Shown piece by piece: positions 41,099-52,100 of a DNA stretch of 64,000 bases (position 1 is the stretch's first letter; each line of letters starts with the position of its first letter). The stretch covers positions 1,259,030-1,323,029 of the forward strand of contig NZ_LR792632.1 in assembly GCF_902827225.1 (NCBI RefSeq), given 5' to 3'. Below the pieces are notes generated by a model. It had not been told where the DNA came from and ran no database searches. It was given only the letters and a program-made list of their open reading frames with translations. The DNA comes from Methanocaldococcus lauensis (lineage in GTDB: Archaea; AGJL01; Methanococci; Methanococcales; Methanocaldococcaceae). The position numbers were made by a program, and so were the translations under genes.

Positions 41099-42394
41099 TT
41101 ATAATAAAAATTCCTCTATTTTTTCTGATAGAGTATCAAATATCCAGTTAAATTTATTATCGTCCTTTTCTAATAAAGTTACTCTAAATCCGTTAAGTTG
41201 TGAGCAGAAAGATGTTAGAGGAACTACACAGATTCCAGTAGATGCTAATAAATAATATACAAATTTTTTATCAATATTTACATTTTTTGTATAGGAATCT
41301 ATAAATTCTTTCAATTTTTCATTTTTTATTTTTATTGAGTTGTTTCCATTTAAATACTTATCTTCGAACACTATAGACATATAAAATGCTCCATTTGCCT
41401 TATTTGCTATAATTCCATCAATGTCTTTTAATTTTTTATATGCAGTATTTGATCTCTTCTCATAAAACTTATTTCTCTCATTTATGTATTTTTTATAATT
41501 TTTATGACCCATAATTTTTGGAATAGCCATTTGTGGTAATGTGGTAGAACAAACTTCTATTAATTTGGATCTATAAATACTATCAACATATTTTTTAAAT
41601 TCCTCATCTTTGTCGGCGTTGTAAATTTCAATCCATCCACATCTCGCTCCAGGCCAAGGAATTTCCTTAGATATTCCTTTTAAAGATATTCCACAAACAT
41701 CGTCTATAATTTCACATAATGAATAATATTTTTTTCCATTATAAACTAAATTACAGTATATTTCATCGCAAATAATAAATAAATCATATTCATTTGCTAA
41801 ATCAACTATATTATCTAAAATTTTTTTTGGATATACTGCTCCTGTTGGGTTATCAGGATTTATTATCAAAATTCCACTAACTGCTGGATTATACTTAATT
41901 CTCTTTTCTAAATCGTCAATGTCTGGATACCAATAGTTGTAAGGGTCTAAAAAGTAAGTTACTGGTGGAGAACCTGCATGTGAACCTTCAGCTGAGGAAT
42001 GTGTTGAATATGATGGAGATGGGTTTATAACTCTAACCTGCCTCTTCAATAAACTATAAATCTTTGCTATAGCATCACCTAATCCATTAAAAAATATAAT
42101 ATCCTCTGCTGTAATTTGAACTCCTCCTTTTTTATTTGTCTGCTCTGCTAAAAATTCTCGTGTTTCTAATAACCCCTTAGTAGGACAGTATGCATAAGAT
42201 TCATCATTTTTAACAATTTCAACTATAATATCTTTAATCCAATCTGGAATTTTTTCTCCCTTTGCTACTGGATCTCCAATATTTTCCCAAGTTATATTTA
42301 TTCCAAACTTTTCTATTTTTTTTGCTATATCTACAATCTCTCTAATTTCATAACTTAACTCCTTAGCTCCTACATCTATTATTGGATTTCTCAT
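41099..42394 (-). CDS. Pyridoxal-phosphate aminotransferase, class I/II
   Basis: A 431-residue fold-type I aminotransferase. Seen: the phosphate loop region FFNGLGDAIAK, NPSPSYSTH, the Asn/Asp of the PLP site NPDNPTGAVYP and CDEIYCNL, the Schiff-base Lys in LKGISKEI (SxSK-like, about residue 237) and the final Arg in FRVTLLEK that binds carboxylate. Substrate specificity cannot be read; AlaT/AspC-like activity is likely. It stands 151 bp upstream of the TIGR00300 operon on the same strand and may be cotranscribed. Confidence 0.9.
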   Translation of the reverse strand: MRNPIIDVGAKELSYEIREIVDIAKKIEKFGINITWENIGDPVAKGEKIPDWIKDIIVEIVKNDESYAYCPTKGLLETREFLAEQTNKKGGVQITAEDIIFFNGLGDAIAKIYSLLKRQVRVINPSPSYSTHSSAEGSHAGSPPVTYFLDPYNYWYPDIDDLEKRIKYNPAVSGILIINPDNPTGAVYPKKILDNIVDLANEYDLFIICDEIYCNLVYNGKKYYSLCEIIDDVCGISLKGISKEIPWPGARCGWIEIYNADKDEEFKKYVDSIYRSKLIEVCSTTLPQMAIPKIMGHKNYKKYINERNKFYEKRSNTAYKKLKDIDGIIANKANGAFYMSIVFEDKYLNGNNSIKIKNEKLKEFIDSYTKNVNIDKKFVYYLLASTGICVVPLTSFCSQLNGFRVTLLEKDDNKFNWIFDTLSEKIEEFLL

Positions 42395-42575
42395 AGTTTC
42401 ATCTCATAAAATGGAACTCTATTTTTTGTAAATTATTGGATGATTCTCCAATTTATAGTTTTGATATATAAACTTTATCCTTAAAATAGAACTCCTTTTT
42501 TATAGAGTCAAATTAATATAAATAACTGTTTAAAATAAAATAAAGATTTAAGAATTTAATGATTGTGGTGAAAAT

Positions 42576-43484
42576 ATGACTAAATGTAAATTTTGCAATA
42601 AGGAAAGTTATGTAAAATTAAAATCTCCAAAAATTCACTTATGTAAAGAGCATTTTATTGAATATTTTGAAAATAAGGTTGAAAAGTCCATAAAAAAATA
42701 TAATATGCTAAACAAAGATGAAAAAATTTTAGTATCTGTCTCTGGTGGAAAGGATGGACATGCTGCTGCATGGGTTTTAAAAAAATTAGGATATAACATT
42801 GAATTATTTCATATAAATTTAGGAATTAAAGGATTTTCTGAAAGTTCTCTAAAGGCCGTTGAGGAGTTGGCAAAAAAGTTAAATGTTCCTTTACATATAA
42901 TTAATTTAAAAGATATTACTGGAAAAACTTTAGAAGATATAAGAGGAAAAAAATGTTCAATATGTGGGATAACTAAAAGATATTTAATGAATAAATTTGG
43001 TTATGAACATGGATTTGATGTTATAGTTACAGGACATAATTTAGATGATGAAGTATCATTTATTTTAAATAATATTTTAAATTGGAACATTAGATACTTA
43101 GCTAAGCACGAGCCAGTTCTTCCAGCTCACGATAAGTTTTTAAAAAAAGTTAAAATATTTTTTGAGATAGAAGAGGATTTAATTTTAAAGTATGCTGAGG
43201 CAGAAAATATTCCATTTACAACAGTTAAATGTAGATTTGCAGAAAAGGCAATAACTTTAAAGCATAGAGAATACTTCAATGAATTAGAAAAATTAAGACC
43301 TAATATAAAGTATCAATTTTTAGCTGGCTATATGAAAAATAGGCGTATTTTTAAATGCGAAGAAGATGAAAATTTTGAATTTAGAGAGTGTGAAATTTGC
43401 GGAATGACTTCTGCTGGAAGAATTTGCTCGTTTTGCAGAGTGTGGAAATTGTATAAAAATAAAAATAAAAGTAACAGCAAATAA
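42576..43484 (+). CDS. tRNA 2-thiolation-type adenylase (TtuA/Ncs6 family)
   Basis: A 302-residue ATP-pyrophosphatase of the TtuA/Ncs6 (TIGR00269) group, which adenylates tRNA uridines and swaps oxygen for sulfur. It has an N-terminal zinc finger (CKFCNKE...HLCKEH), the PP-loop [11 protein letters not shown] (about 54-64), the cluster/catalytic cysteines in KKCSICG (about 125-131) and [11 protein letters not shown] (about 217-227), GHNLDDE, and a C-terminal zinc finger [16 protein letters not shown]. All likely ligands are present. GGTGAAAAT precedes the ATG. The genus has more than one member; which tRNA this serves is open. Confidence 0.88.
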   Translation: MTKCKFCNKESYVKLKSPKIHLCKEHFIEYFENKVEKSIKKYNMLNKDEKILVSVSGGKDGHAAAWVLKKLGYNIELFHINLGIKGFSESSLKAVEELAKKLNVPLHIINLKDITGKTLEDIRGKKCSICGITKRYLMNKFGYEHGFDVIVTGHNLDDEVSFILNNILNWNIRYLAKHEPVLPAHDKFLKKVKIFFEIEEDLILKYAEAENIPFTTVKCRFAEKAITLKHREYFNELEKLRPNIKYQFLAGYMKNRRIFKCEEDENFEFRECEICGMTSAGRICSFCRVWKLYKNKNKSNSK

Positions 43485-44168
43485 TTATTTAAAAGCACTC
43501 ATTAATGTCCATGCCTCTTTTCCACTTATAAAAGCTCTATTAACTAACCTCTTAAAAATAATTTTACAAAGTTCTTTTTTATGCTCAGGAATTTTTTCAT
43601 TTTTATCTATAAATTCATTAAACTTTTTTATTAACAATTCCTTATCTTCTTTTGAAGCCTCCCTCATTTTTATATCTAAAAATCTATTTTCAACTTTTTT
43701 TGTATAAATTTCATATAAAATAACTGCCACAGCGTGAGATAAATTCATTATTGGATATTTTTCAGATGTAGGAATAGAAACTAATAAGTCACATTTATCA
43801 ATTTCTTCATTTCTTAATCCGTCATCTTCTCTACCAAAAACAATTCCTATATTTCCTTTAATTTCTAAAATTTTATCTGCCAATTCTTTTGGAGTTATAG
43901 GAACCCTTTTTAAATTTCTATCACCTCCTCTTGCTCCTGAAGTAGCAATAACAAAATCTAAATCTTTTATTGCATCGTCAAAACTTTCATAAAATTTAGC
44001 ATTGTCCAATATTTCTTTTGCATGAACAGCCATCATATATGCCTCATCATTTATAATATTTCTATTTCCAACTATTCTAAGATCTTCAAAATCAAAATTC
44101 ATCATAACCCTTGCAATACTACCAACATTTCCACTGTATTTAGGATTTACTAAAATAACTGAAATCAT
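43485..44168 (-). CDS. trmJ: tRNA 2'-O-methyltransferase TrmJ-like (SPOUT)
   Basis: A 227-residue SPOUT methyltransferase with a deep trefoil knot. The TrmJ/TrmH pattern is clear: VILVNPKYSGNVGSIARVMMNF (positions about 4-25), VIATSGARGG, GIVFGREDDGLRNEE and IPTSEKYPIMNLSHAVAV. In Sulfolobus TrmJ methylates C32 of tRNA; a like role is inferred. The last 70 residues form a helical tail. It is the third gene of a short operon after an HTH protein (6 bp) and a Nob1-like gene. Confidence 0.88.
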   Translation of the reverse strand: MISVILVNPKYSGNVGSIARVMMNFDFEDLRIVGNRNIINDEAYMMAVHAKEILDNAKFYESFDDAIKDLDFVIATSGARGGDRNLKRVPITPKELADKILEIKGNIGIVFGREDDGLRNEEIDKCDLLVSIPTSEKYPIMNLSHAVAVILYEIYTKKVENRFLDIKMREASKEDKELLIKKFNEFIDKNEKIPEHKKELCKIIFKRLVNRAFISGKEAWTLMSAFK

Positions 44169-44174
44169 TATATA

Positions 44175-44549
44175 TCACTTCATTGACTTTTTTAATTTAT
44201 AATAGTGATATTCTACTGTCTTTAAATTTAACCCAGTAATTTTCGCAATTTCTTCTGGCTTTTTATCTAAATACTTTTTAATAATTTTATCTACATTTGT
44301 AGGTCTTCCAGTCTTTGGAGCTATAGGAATTACTTCAACATCTACTCCTTCCAATGCCTTTATAATTTTCTTAGAAGACCTTTTATACTTTGACTTTGGT
44401 AAATATATCTTTTTAGGCTCGCAATTCTCTAACAATGCTATTGCTACATCTCTATCTAACTCTAAATTAATATAAATTTCATCTACATTTTCACAGTTTT
44501 TAATTTTCTCAATTAGTTCTTCTTTTGTTTTAGCCCTTAACTCTTTCAT
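44175..44549 (-). CDS. Small HTH-containing protein (putative regulator)
   Basis: A 124-residue protein of unknown family. The N-terminal 75 residues show alternating strand/helix with charged loops, followed by GRPTNVDKIIKKYLDKKPEEI and a likely helix-turn-helix (ITGLNLKTVEYHYYKLKK) at the C-terminus, resembling sigma-like or GntR-like winged motifs. DNA binding is plausible from this and unproven. It sits between the Nob1-like and TrmJ genes at 8 and 6 bp, so it belongs to an RNA-maturation operon and might instead contact RNA. Confidence 0.65.
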   Translation of the reverse strand: MKELRAKTKEELIEKIKNCENVDEIYINLELDRDVAIALLENCEPKKIYLPKSKYKRSSKKIIKALEGVDVEVIPIAPKTGRPTNVDKIIKKYLDKKPEEIAKITGLNLKTVEYHYYKLKKSMK

Positions 44550-44557
44550 AATTTATC

Positions 44558-45064
44558 CTATTTTTTCCTTTTTTTATTCTTTGATAATCTTGATTTTACC
44601 ATTTTTCTTTTTAATGGACTTCCACAAATCTCACAGACATCTTCATCAAAATCTATGGGATACATTTTTTTACAACCTTCACAAACCTTTCTCCAAACAA
44701 AATTTTTATTTGTTGGTTCGTAAATTATTCCTCTAACATCAATATTTAATTTTTTTGCCACATTTTGAATTCCGTAATCGTCAGTATATAATATTCCCTT
44801 TAACTCCAACGCCAACGCTAAAATGCTAATATCTTCTTTAGATAAATTATCTCCTGTCTTTTTAACAGTATCTTCAACTATCTTTATATATTCTTTACTT
44901 GGAATTTTTATTTTTAGTTTTCCTAAATTTAAACTTTGGTCAACAATAACCTTCATTGACTCGACTTCTTCCAAAACTTCTGGAGTTATATAATGCTCTC
45001 CTTCTTCTATAACTGGATTATATCCGTGAATTATTGCTGAGGCATCTAATACTTTAACTTTCAT
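44558..45064 (-). CDS. nob1: Nob1-like PIN-domain ribosome maturation nuclease
   Basis: A 168-residue PIN domain plus zinc ribbon, the Nob1 arrangement that makes the 3' end of 16S rRNA. PIN acidic residues: VLDASAIIHG (Asp6), EVLEEVES, LSKEDISILALAL and ILYTDDYGIQN. The zinc ribbon is CEGCKKMYPIDFDEDVCEIC, then a basic tail. I use the ATG at 45064 (MKVKVLDASA), with TGTGGAA upstream; the 12 residues before it in the longer frame look non-native. First gene of the operon with the HTH gene and trmJ. Confidence 0.88.
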   Translation of the reverse strand: MKVKVLDASAIIHGYNPVIEEGEHYITPEVLEEVESMKVIVDQSLNLGKLKIKIPSKEYIKIVEDTVKKTGDNLSKEDISILALALELKGILYTDDYGIQNVAKKLNIDVRGIIYEPTNKNFVWRKVCEGCKKMYPIDFDEDVCEICGSPLKRKMVKSRLSKNKKRKK

Positions 45065-45197
45065 GGTTCCACATTCTAAATAGCATAAAATAATACACAC
45101 TTAAGCTATAATCTATATATAAAACTCAGCTATTGCATTATATAATTATTAAATTTATAAATAAAAAATAAATTATACATTAAAAAACGGTGAGAAA

Positions 45198-46211
45198 TTG
45201 GTTTTATGTGCAAAGGTCTATGCCAAAGAAGGAGAAAAAACCAGAAGATTATTGTTAGAAAACAAATTGTTAAATAAAAATTACAAAATAGTAAAGGAGG
45301 GAGATTTTTTATACATTCCATTAAATGAAGAGAATTTAAAGAATATTAATTTAAAAGATTTGATTCCAAATATTGAAATAGTTGAAAAAGATATAAAGAA
45401 AAAAGAGATTAAAAGAAAACCAAGTTTTAGAGAAGTTATATCAAAAAGATTTAGAAAAGAGATTGATGAGGGATTAATTGCTTTATCTTATGATGTTATT
45501 GGTGATTTAGTAATTTTACAAATATCTGATGAAATTGATGAAAAAACGAGAAAGGAGATTGGAGAAATTGCATATAAATTAATTCCATGTAAAGGAGTTT
45601 TTAGAAGAAAAAGTGAAGTTAAGGGAGAGTTTAGAGTTAGAGAGTTGGAGCATTTAGCAGGAGAGAATAGAACTCTAACACTACATAAAGAAAATGGCTA
45701 TCGCTTATGGGTTGATATTGCGAAGGTTTATTTCTCTCCAAGATTAGGAGGGGAGAGGGCAAGAATAATGAAAAAAGTTTCTTTAGATGATGTGGTTGTT
45801 GATATGTTTGCTGGAGTTGGACCATTCTCAATTGCATGCAGAAACGCTAAAAAAATCTATGCCATAGATATAAATCCAGATGCCATAGAACTTTTAAAAA
45901 GAAATATAAAGTTAAATAAATTGGAGCATAAAATAATACCTATATTGAGCGATGCTAAAGATGTTGATGTTATGGGAAATAGAGTTATAATGAATTTGCC
46001 AAAATACTCCCATAAATTTATAGATAAAGCATTAGAAATAGTAAATGAGGGAGGAGTTATACATTACTATACAATTGGCTCTGATTTTGACGAGGCAATA
46101 AAGTTATTTGAAAAAAAATGTGATTGTAAAGTATTAGAAAAGAGAATTGTCAAAAGTTATGCTCCAAGAGAGTATGTTTTAGCTTTAGACTTTAAAATTC
46201 TTAAAAATTAA
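45198..46211 (+). CDS. trm5b: tRNA (guanine-37-N1)-methyltransferase Trm5b
   Basis: Trm5 methylates N1 of G37 next to the anticodon, preventing frameshifts. The 337 residues have an N-terminal D1 domain (1-65), a D2 OB-like region (about 70-165) and the D3 Rossmann domain with VDMFAGVGPFSI (about 198-209), AIDINPDAI and the NLP catalytic motif (MNLPKYSH), followed by YAPREYVLALD. Start is the TTG at 45198: GGTGAG lies 3 nt upstream and the next residues (VLCAKVY) match the family. It is followed 23 bp later by rfcL. Confidence 0.93.
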   Translation: MVLCAKVYAKEGEKTRRLLLENKLLNKNYKIVKEGDFLYIPLNEENLKNINLKDLIPNIEIVEKDIKKKEIKRKPSFREVISKRFRKEIDEGLIALSYDVIGDLVILQISDEIDEKTRKEIGEIAYKLIPCKGVFRRKSEVKGEFRVRELEHLAGENRTLTLHKENGYRLWVDIAKVYFSPRLGGERARIMKKVSLDDVVVDMFAGVGPFSIACRNAKKIYAIDINPDAIELLKRNIKLNKLEHKIIPILSDAKDVDVMGNRVIMNLPKYSHKFIDKALEIVNEGGVIHYYTIGSDFDEAIKLFEKKCDCKVLEKRIVKSYAPREYVLALDFKILKN

Positions 46212-46234
46212 AAAATAAAGTTTAGGGATAGTTT

Positions 46235-47746
46235 ATGTTAAGTTGGGTGGAAAAGTATAGACCAAAATCATTAAAAGAAGTTGTTGGAAATGAAAAAGTC
46301 AAAGAAAAATTAAAAGGTTGGATTGAAAGTTATTTAAAAGGAGAAAAACCAAAACCAATTTTGTTGGTAGGACCTCCAGGATGTGGAAAAACAACTTTAG
46401 CTTATGCTTTGGCAAATGATTATGGATTTGAAGTTATTGAATTGAACGCGAGTGATAAAAGGAGTGGTTCAGTAATAAAAAAAATTGTAGGGCATGCGGC
46501 TACTTCATCTTCAATCTTTGGGAAGAAATTTTTAATTATATTGGATGAAGTTGATGGTATTTCAGGAAAAGAGGATGCTGGAGGAGTTTCTGAGCTAATA
46601 AAGATTATAAAGAAGGCAAAGAATCCAATAATTTTAACTGCTAATGATGCCTATGCCACATCAATAAGAAATCTTCTACCTTATGTTGAGATAATCCAAT
46701 TAAACCCGTTAAATAAAACGTCTGTCTATAAAGTTCTAAAAAAGATAGCTGAAAAAGAGGGGCTTGATGTGGATGATAAGACATTAAAAATGATTGCCCA
46801 ACATTCAGCTGGAGATTTGAGAAGTGCAATAAATGACTTAGAGGCTTTAGCTTTGTCTGGAGATTTAAGTTACGAAGCTGCCCAAAAACTTCCAGATAGG
46901 AAAAGAGAGGCAAATATATTTGATGCTTTGAGGATTATTTTAAAAACTACTCACTATGGGATAGCTACAACTGCATTGATGAATGTAGATGAATCACCAG
47001 ATGTTATAATTGAATGGATAGCTGAAAATATTCCAAAAGAGTATGAAAAGTTAGAAGAGGTGGAGAGGGCTTTTGAATATTTATCTAAGGCGGATAGATA
47101 TTTAGGTAGAGTGATGAGAAGACAAAACTACGGCTTTTGGAAGTATGCAACGACATTAATGACTGCAGGAGTTGCCCTATCAAAAGATGAGAAATATAGA
47201 AAATGGACACCATACAGTTATCCAAAGATTTTTAGGCTATTGACACAAACAAAGGCAGAGAGGGAGATATTAAATAAAATATTAAAGAAAATTGGAGAAA
47301 AAACACATACTTCATCAAAGAGGGCGAGATTTGATTTGCAAATGCTCAAAATTTTATCTAAAGAAAATCCATCTGTAGCAGCTGATTTAGTTGATTACTT
47401 TGAAATAAAGGAGGATGAGTTAAAAGTTTTAGTAGGAGATAAATTAGCGTCTGAAATATTAAAAATATTGAAAGAAAAGAAAAAATTAGAAAGAAAAAAG
47501 AAAAAAGAGAAAGAGAAATTAGAGAAAGAAAAGAAAAAAGAAGAGCAGCTAATTATACAACCTAAGGAAGTTAAAGAAAAAGAAGAGATAAAAGAAGTAG
47601 AGAAAGACATTAAAGAAGAAACTAAAGAAAAAATAGATGAAAAACCAAAAGTTGAAGAAGAAAAAGAAACTAAAAAAGAGAAAAAGAAAACTAAGAAAAA
47701 AGAAGAAAAAGGAAAACAACTAACGTTAGATGCTTTCTTCAAATAA
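46235..47746 (+). CDS. rfcL: Replication factor C large subunit
   Basis: The large subunit of the clamp loader that opens PCNA on primed DNA. 503 residues: AAA+ domain with Walker [12 protein letters not shown] (about 45-55), Walker B IILDEVDG (about 106-113) and sensor 1 ILTAND; a helical collar domain (about 230-390); then a Lys/Glu-rich tail (about 405-490). The very end QLTLDAFFK is a PCNA-interacting peptide. It follows trm5b closely. In M. jannaschii, from memory, the next gene is polB; here an AAA-ATPase pseudogene is inserted between. Confidence 0.95.
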   Translation: MLSWVEKYRPKSLKEVVGNEKVKEKLKGWIESYLKGEKPKPILLVGPPGCGKTTLAYALANDYGFEVIELNASDKRSGSVIKKIVGHAATSSSIFGKKFLIILDEVDGISGKEDAGGVSELIKIIKKAKNPIILTANDAYATSIRNLLPYVEIIQLNPLNKTSVYKVLKKIAEKEGLDVDDKTLKMIAQHSAGDLRSAINDLEALALSGDLSYEAAQKLPDRKREANIFDALRIILKTTHYGIATTALMNVDESPDVIIEWIAENIPKEYEKLEEVERAFEYLSKADRYLGRVMRRQNYGFWKYATTLMTAGVALSKDEKYRKWTPYSYPKIFRLLTQTKAEREILNKILKKIGEKTHTSSKRARFDLQMLKILSKENPSVAADLVDYFEIKEDELKVLVGDKLASEILKILKEKKKLERKKKKEKEKLEKEKKKEEQLIIQPKEVKEKEEIKEVEKDIKEETKEKIDEKPKVEEEKETKKEKKKTKKKEEKGKQLTLDAFFK

Positions 47747-47820
47747 ATTTATTTAGGAGTTTTGCAAATATATTTTTTATAGTATATTATTTAAATATTT
47801 AATAAATTGCAAACTTTAAA

Positions 47821-49091
47821 TTATAAGTTATTTAACAGACACCATTTCCAAAATGGAATAATTTTAACTTTAATATCTTCTTTAATAACATCTTCATAAT
47901 CAAAAGTTATTAAAATTAAGTTATTACAATTTAACTTTTTTCCAATTTTAACAAATTTTTTAACTTCTCTATCATAATTATCAAAGTTTAAATCATAACA
48001 AACATTTATTAGACATTTTATTTCGTCATTCTCTTTAATTAAAAAATCAACCTCTCCTATTGTGTCTTCGTAATAAAATATGTTTTCATTTTCGACAAAA
48101 CCTCTCCTTCTCAGTTCAACGAAAACAGCATTTTCCAAATACTTTCCCTTATCCATCGAATGTTTAATGTCAAAAATTCTAATAAATCCATTATCAATAA
48201 TATATGGTTTAGATAAACTTTGATTTATCTCCTTCAAACTGTAAGAGAACTTTTTTAATGGAAAAACAAAATAACAATCATTGAGATACTCTAAATACTC
48301 ATATAACGTATTTTTACTGACTTTTATTCCTATTGATTTGAAATAATTAACTAACTTATTTATAGAGACCTTTTTTGTATGATAGTTGATTAAAAATTTA
48401 ATAAAAAGTTTCAATATTTGGATATTTTTTATTTTATGTCTCTCCACAATATCCCTAAATATGATTGTCCTTAAATACTCCCTCAGAATTTCTTCTCTAT
48501 TTTCTTCTTCCATAACAACCTCTGGAAAACTCCCATAAGTTAAATAATCATCCAAATACTTTAAAATTAACACCTTCTCTTGCTCAGTCAATATTTCATC
48601 AAACTCAAAGCCCTTAAATCTTAAATATTCCTTAAATGATAAAGGAAATAACTCCACGCTTAAACTTCTACCTCTTAATTGTGTAGCAATTTCCTTTGAT
48701 AATAATTTAGAAGATGAACCAGTTAAATAAACATTATGTCCCTCCCTCTCAACTAATCTTTTTATAACAATTTCCCAATTTTCAACTTCTTGTATTTCAT
48801 CAAAAAAGAAAGTTATCTTCTCATTTGGATACATTTCTTTACCCACTTTTACAATTTCTTGGAGAGTTTTGATAGTTGGTGGAAAAATTCTATCATCATC
48901 TAATGGGAAGAATATGGATTTTTCTGTTTTTTTAAATAAATCAAAAAGTAATGATGTTTTCCAGACCTTCTAATTCCAATAATAGATATTACTTTATTAG
49001 TTTTAGGTAATTTTATATCTCTTGGAATCAGATGCATTTCTCTTTGTTGGTATTCTTTAATAATCGCTTTTATGATGTCTCTTTCATCCAT
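47821..49091 (-). pseudogene. AAA_14/DUF4143-family ATPase with a one-base frameshift in the Walker A motif
   Basis: Two adjoining frames make one gene. The first (49091 to about 48957) encodes MDERDIIKAIIKEYQQRE and ends GIRRSGK; the second, from there to 47821, encodes TSLLFDLF, FFDEIQEVENWE (Walker B), TGSSSKLL, LRGRS and, in the C-terminal DUF4143 part, EVDFLI. Adding one A to the run of four at 48957-48960 rejoins them as GIRRSGKTSLLFDLF. The restored product is about 423 residues, normal for this family. It is an accessory gene often linked to mobile or defence regions. As written the ATPase cannot be made whole; it is a pseudogene, a shifted gene, or a sequencing error. Confidence 0.85.
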
Positions 49092-49093
49092 TC

Positions 49094-49146
49094 TTTCCCT
49101 ATTTATAGGGAAATATTATATAATTATTTCCCTATATATAGGGAAA
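49094..49146. promoter_or_regulatory. Twin 20-bp palindromes before the AAA ATPase gene (probable operators)
   Basis: Two near-identical palindromes, TTTCCCTATTTATAGGGAAA at 49094-49113 and TTTCCCTATATATAGGGAAA at 49127-49146, lie immediately upstream of the ATPase start codon, with centres 33 bp apart (about three helical turns). The second is perfect and contains a TATA-like core; the first has one mismatched pair and reaches within 2 nt of the ATG. Spacing on one DNA face suggests cooperative binding of a dimeric repressor over TATA box and start site. Confidence 0.7.
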
Positions 49147-49195
49147 GATATTTAATGTTTATGATTACCTACCGAACTGTTTAAAACCAAACATC

Positions 49196-52100
49196 TTATT
49201 TAAAAAACTTATCTAAAGTTAATTGAGCTCCTTCTTTCTTTAACTCATTTTTTGAAACTCCTACAGCCTCCATAATTCTCAAAACTGGAGGTAAAATTTG
49301 GTTATCTATATAATAATTTACATCTACATCATCAATATCTACTTCTTCTGGAAGCTTTGCTCTCTCACTTATAGATTTAGTTCCTTTAACTATTATATAG
49401 CCAATAATGTCTCCGACTTTAATTCTCTTCCCTTCTCTCATCAATTTCTTAGCAATTTCAACATGTGGGGCTGTGGTTTTATACTCCTTAGGGTCTTTTG
49501 TTAGTTGAGTATAAATTATTAAATCTTCTTTTTTTATTTTTCCTTCTCTTAAATCTTTAATAACTTCTTGAATTATTTTTTTAGCTTTTTCTATGTTACC
49601 TTCAACTAATAATGCCTCTAAAACCTTTTTTTGAGTAATCTTTGCTATGTTAGACCAATCTCTTCTAATATATTCAAGACCTTTAATTGTAATTTTCCCA
49701 TTCTCATCAATTAGGGCGTATTTCTTTTTAGTAACGAAGATACCTCTTTTAAAGTATCCTTCAAACTCTAACTCCATAGTTCCAGGCAGTTTTGAATTTA
49801 TGTATTCAACAAATTCTAATGCTTTTTTTATTACCTCATCTTTGCTAATTTTTTCTTTCCAAATTGCATAGAAGCCGTCAGTATTATGAACTAAAATTCC
49901 ATTCGCAAAGAATCTATGTGTTTCCTCAACTTCAATATCATAAACATAGTCATTGTAGTCAATTTCTTCTACTTTTATAACTCTAACTAAATCAAAATCA
50001 AGACCAAAGAAAGTTGATTTATATTTGCTGTTTGGTTTTAAATGATTCATAAGCTTTTTTTGCTTTCTTTCAATTAAAAAACCTATTCTTTTAGCGAATA
50101 ACCACTTATTTTTAATGAATATATGCATTAAATATGTCCCACTATCTTTAAATATGGAGTGTGAAATTCCTACAAGCCATAGAAGTTCTCTTATACTTTT
50201 TAACAGTTCCTCATTAATGTTCGTTAGCCTAACATCCGGATTTCCTCTTTTTATTATTATACTACCCTCTGCACTGAAAAGACCTCTTAAAAACGCTTCA
50301 ATATATCTTCTTCTTAATTTGTATAAAAACTTTGGAATTATCTTTCTACCACTCTCATCTTTAAATACTCTCATAAACTTTACTAACTTCTTGCTCAAAA
50401 TTTTAATATCTCCCTTTCTATTTACATAGTAATATTTAATAACTCCTGCCTTTTTAAGAGGTTCTAATATTTTATTAACTATTTCCTCCTTATCAACTCC
50501 TGCTGACAAATGTAAGTAATATTTTGCACTATTTGTATTACCTCCCCAACTACCGTCTCCTATCAACAATCCAATTAACTCCCAAAACTTAACTCCTATA
50601 TCTATAGCACAATCATTATCTTTTATTAAAGCCCCATTTAGAGTTATTAAAGACTTAACAGTTTTTCCGATTTCTCGTGGTTTAATTTCTATAAACCTTT
50701 CTCCAATTTTTTTCAATTTTTTTATAGATTTTGTATTTAAGTAGCCAATTAGTGAATGGTCTTCGGTAACATCTATATACCAACTATTTGTAATCCATAC
50801 TCTATACATCTTTTTTCTTGCTAAATGTCTCATGATATATGGAACTTTTTTCCATACTAATCTACCATTATCATCTAATGTTAGTGCCTCAACATCTTGT
50901 AAAGTGCAATATTCTTTATCTCCAAGTTTATATTCAACATTCTTGAATAACTCTTTAATTTTTGTAAATTTTATTTCTCCTTTCTCTCTAATTATTATTT
51001 CCGAATCTCCAGAAACACTGTCCGCATAGATTACTTTAAATCCAAATTTTTCTGCCTCTTCTATTGTTTGCTGTATATACTTCCTACCTAAGTATGTAAC
51101 AATTTCTGCACATTCCTTACTGTAAAATCTTGCTCTTGGATATGCTAAATAACCATAATGACTGTTGTGAGCATATATATTATTAACTAAAAAGTTCTCA
51201 TTTTCTTTTACACTTAAATCATAAACATAGCCGTTATATTCAAACTCTTCAATACTTTTAACTTTATCGAGCATTAAATCTTTATCAAATAGATAGTTGC
51301 GTGTATTTGGAGGGATTACAGTTAATCTATAACCTTTATTTTTAACTGGTGTGAATCTTGTAGGAATTCCCACTAAGTTGAACAACAACATTAACTGATA
51401 TAGATATTCTTCATCCTTAGCCATAAATGTTAATGGCTCTTTAAATTTGTTTTTCTTTGCTATAATGAAGCCCTCTATAAAACTTCTTATAACACTTTCT
51501 TTAGCCAAAAATAACTCTTCTGGAATGCGTTTTTTAGTATCTTTTCCTTTATCCCCAAATTTAAAGATATACTTTAACAATAGATAAACTATCTTTTTTT
51601 CCATCCTCACTTTATCCTTAGAGATACTACCAGAACCAAAAACTTCCCTAAATATCTCTAAAACCTTCTCTTGATGCTCAGGAATTGATTTATAAACTGC
51701 CACTTCGTAAATAATGTAGTCATCTTGTATAATCTTGGATAATACCCCCCTTGGGATGAAAACTCCTAAGAACTTTGCCAACTTTTCATCTAACTTTAAA
51801 AGTGCATCTAACTTTTCAGAGTATGCTCCAATTTCACAATCTTCAAATTCTTTGTCTGGTAAGTTTAATATGAAATCCTTTATTTTTAAATAAGGAATTA
51901 TTACATATTTTTTTCTAAAATTCCCATATTTTAAAAATGTCTCAACATACTTTTTATAAATGGCAAATTTCTTTTTATCTAAGATTTTGATGGTGATTTT
52001 GTCAATCTTTGAATATTTTTTATATGTTTTATATGTAATTAAATTAAGTTCGTTTAAATATTTTAAACTGTCAGTATATACTTTATCAAACTCTTTATTT

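Noticed and set aside
47395-47742. 115-codon minus-strand frame under the rfcL tail
   Set aside because: It is the reverse of the Lys/Glu-rich coding tail, giving a Ser/Phe-rich artefact.
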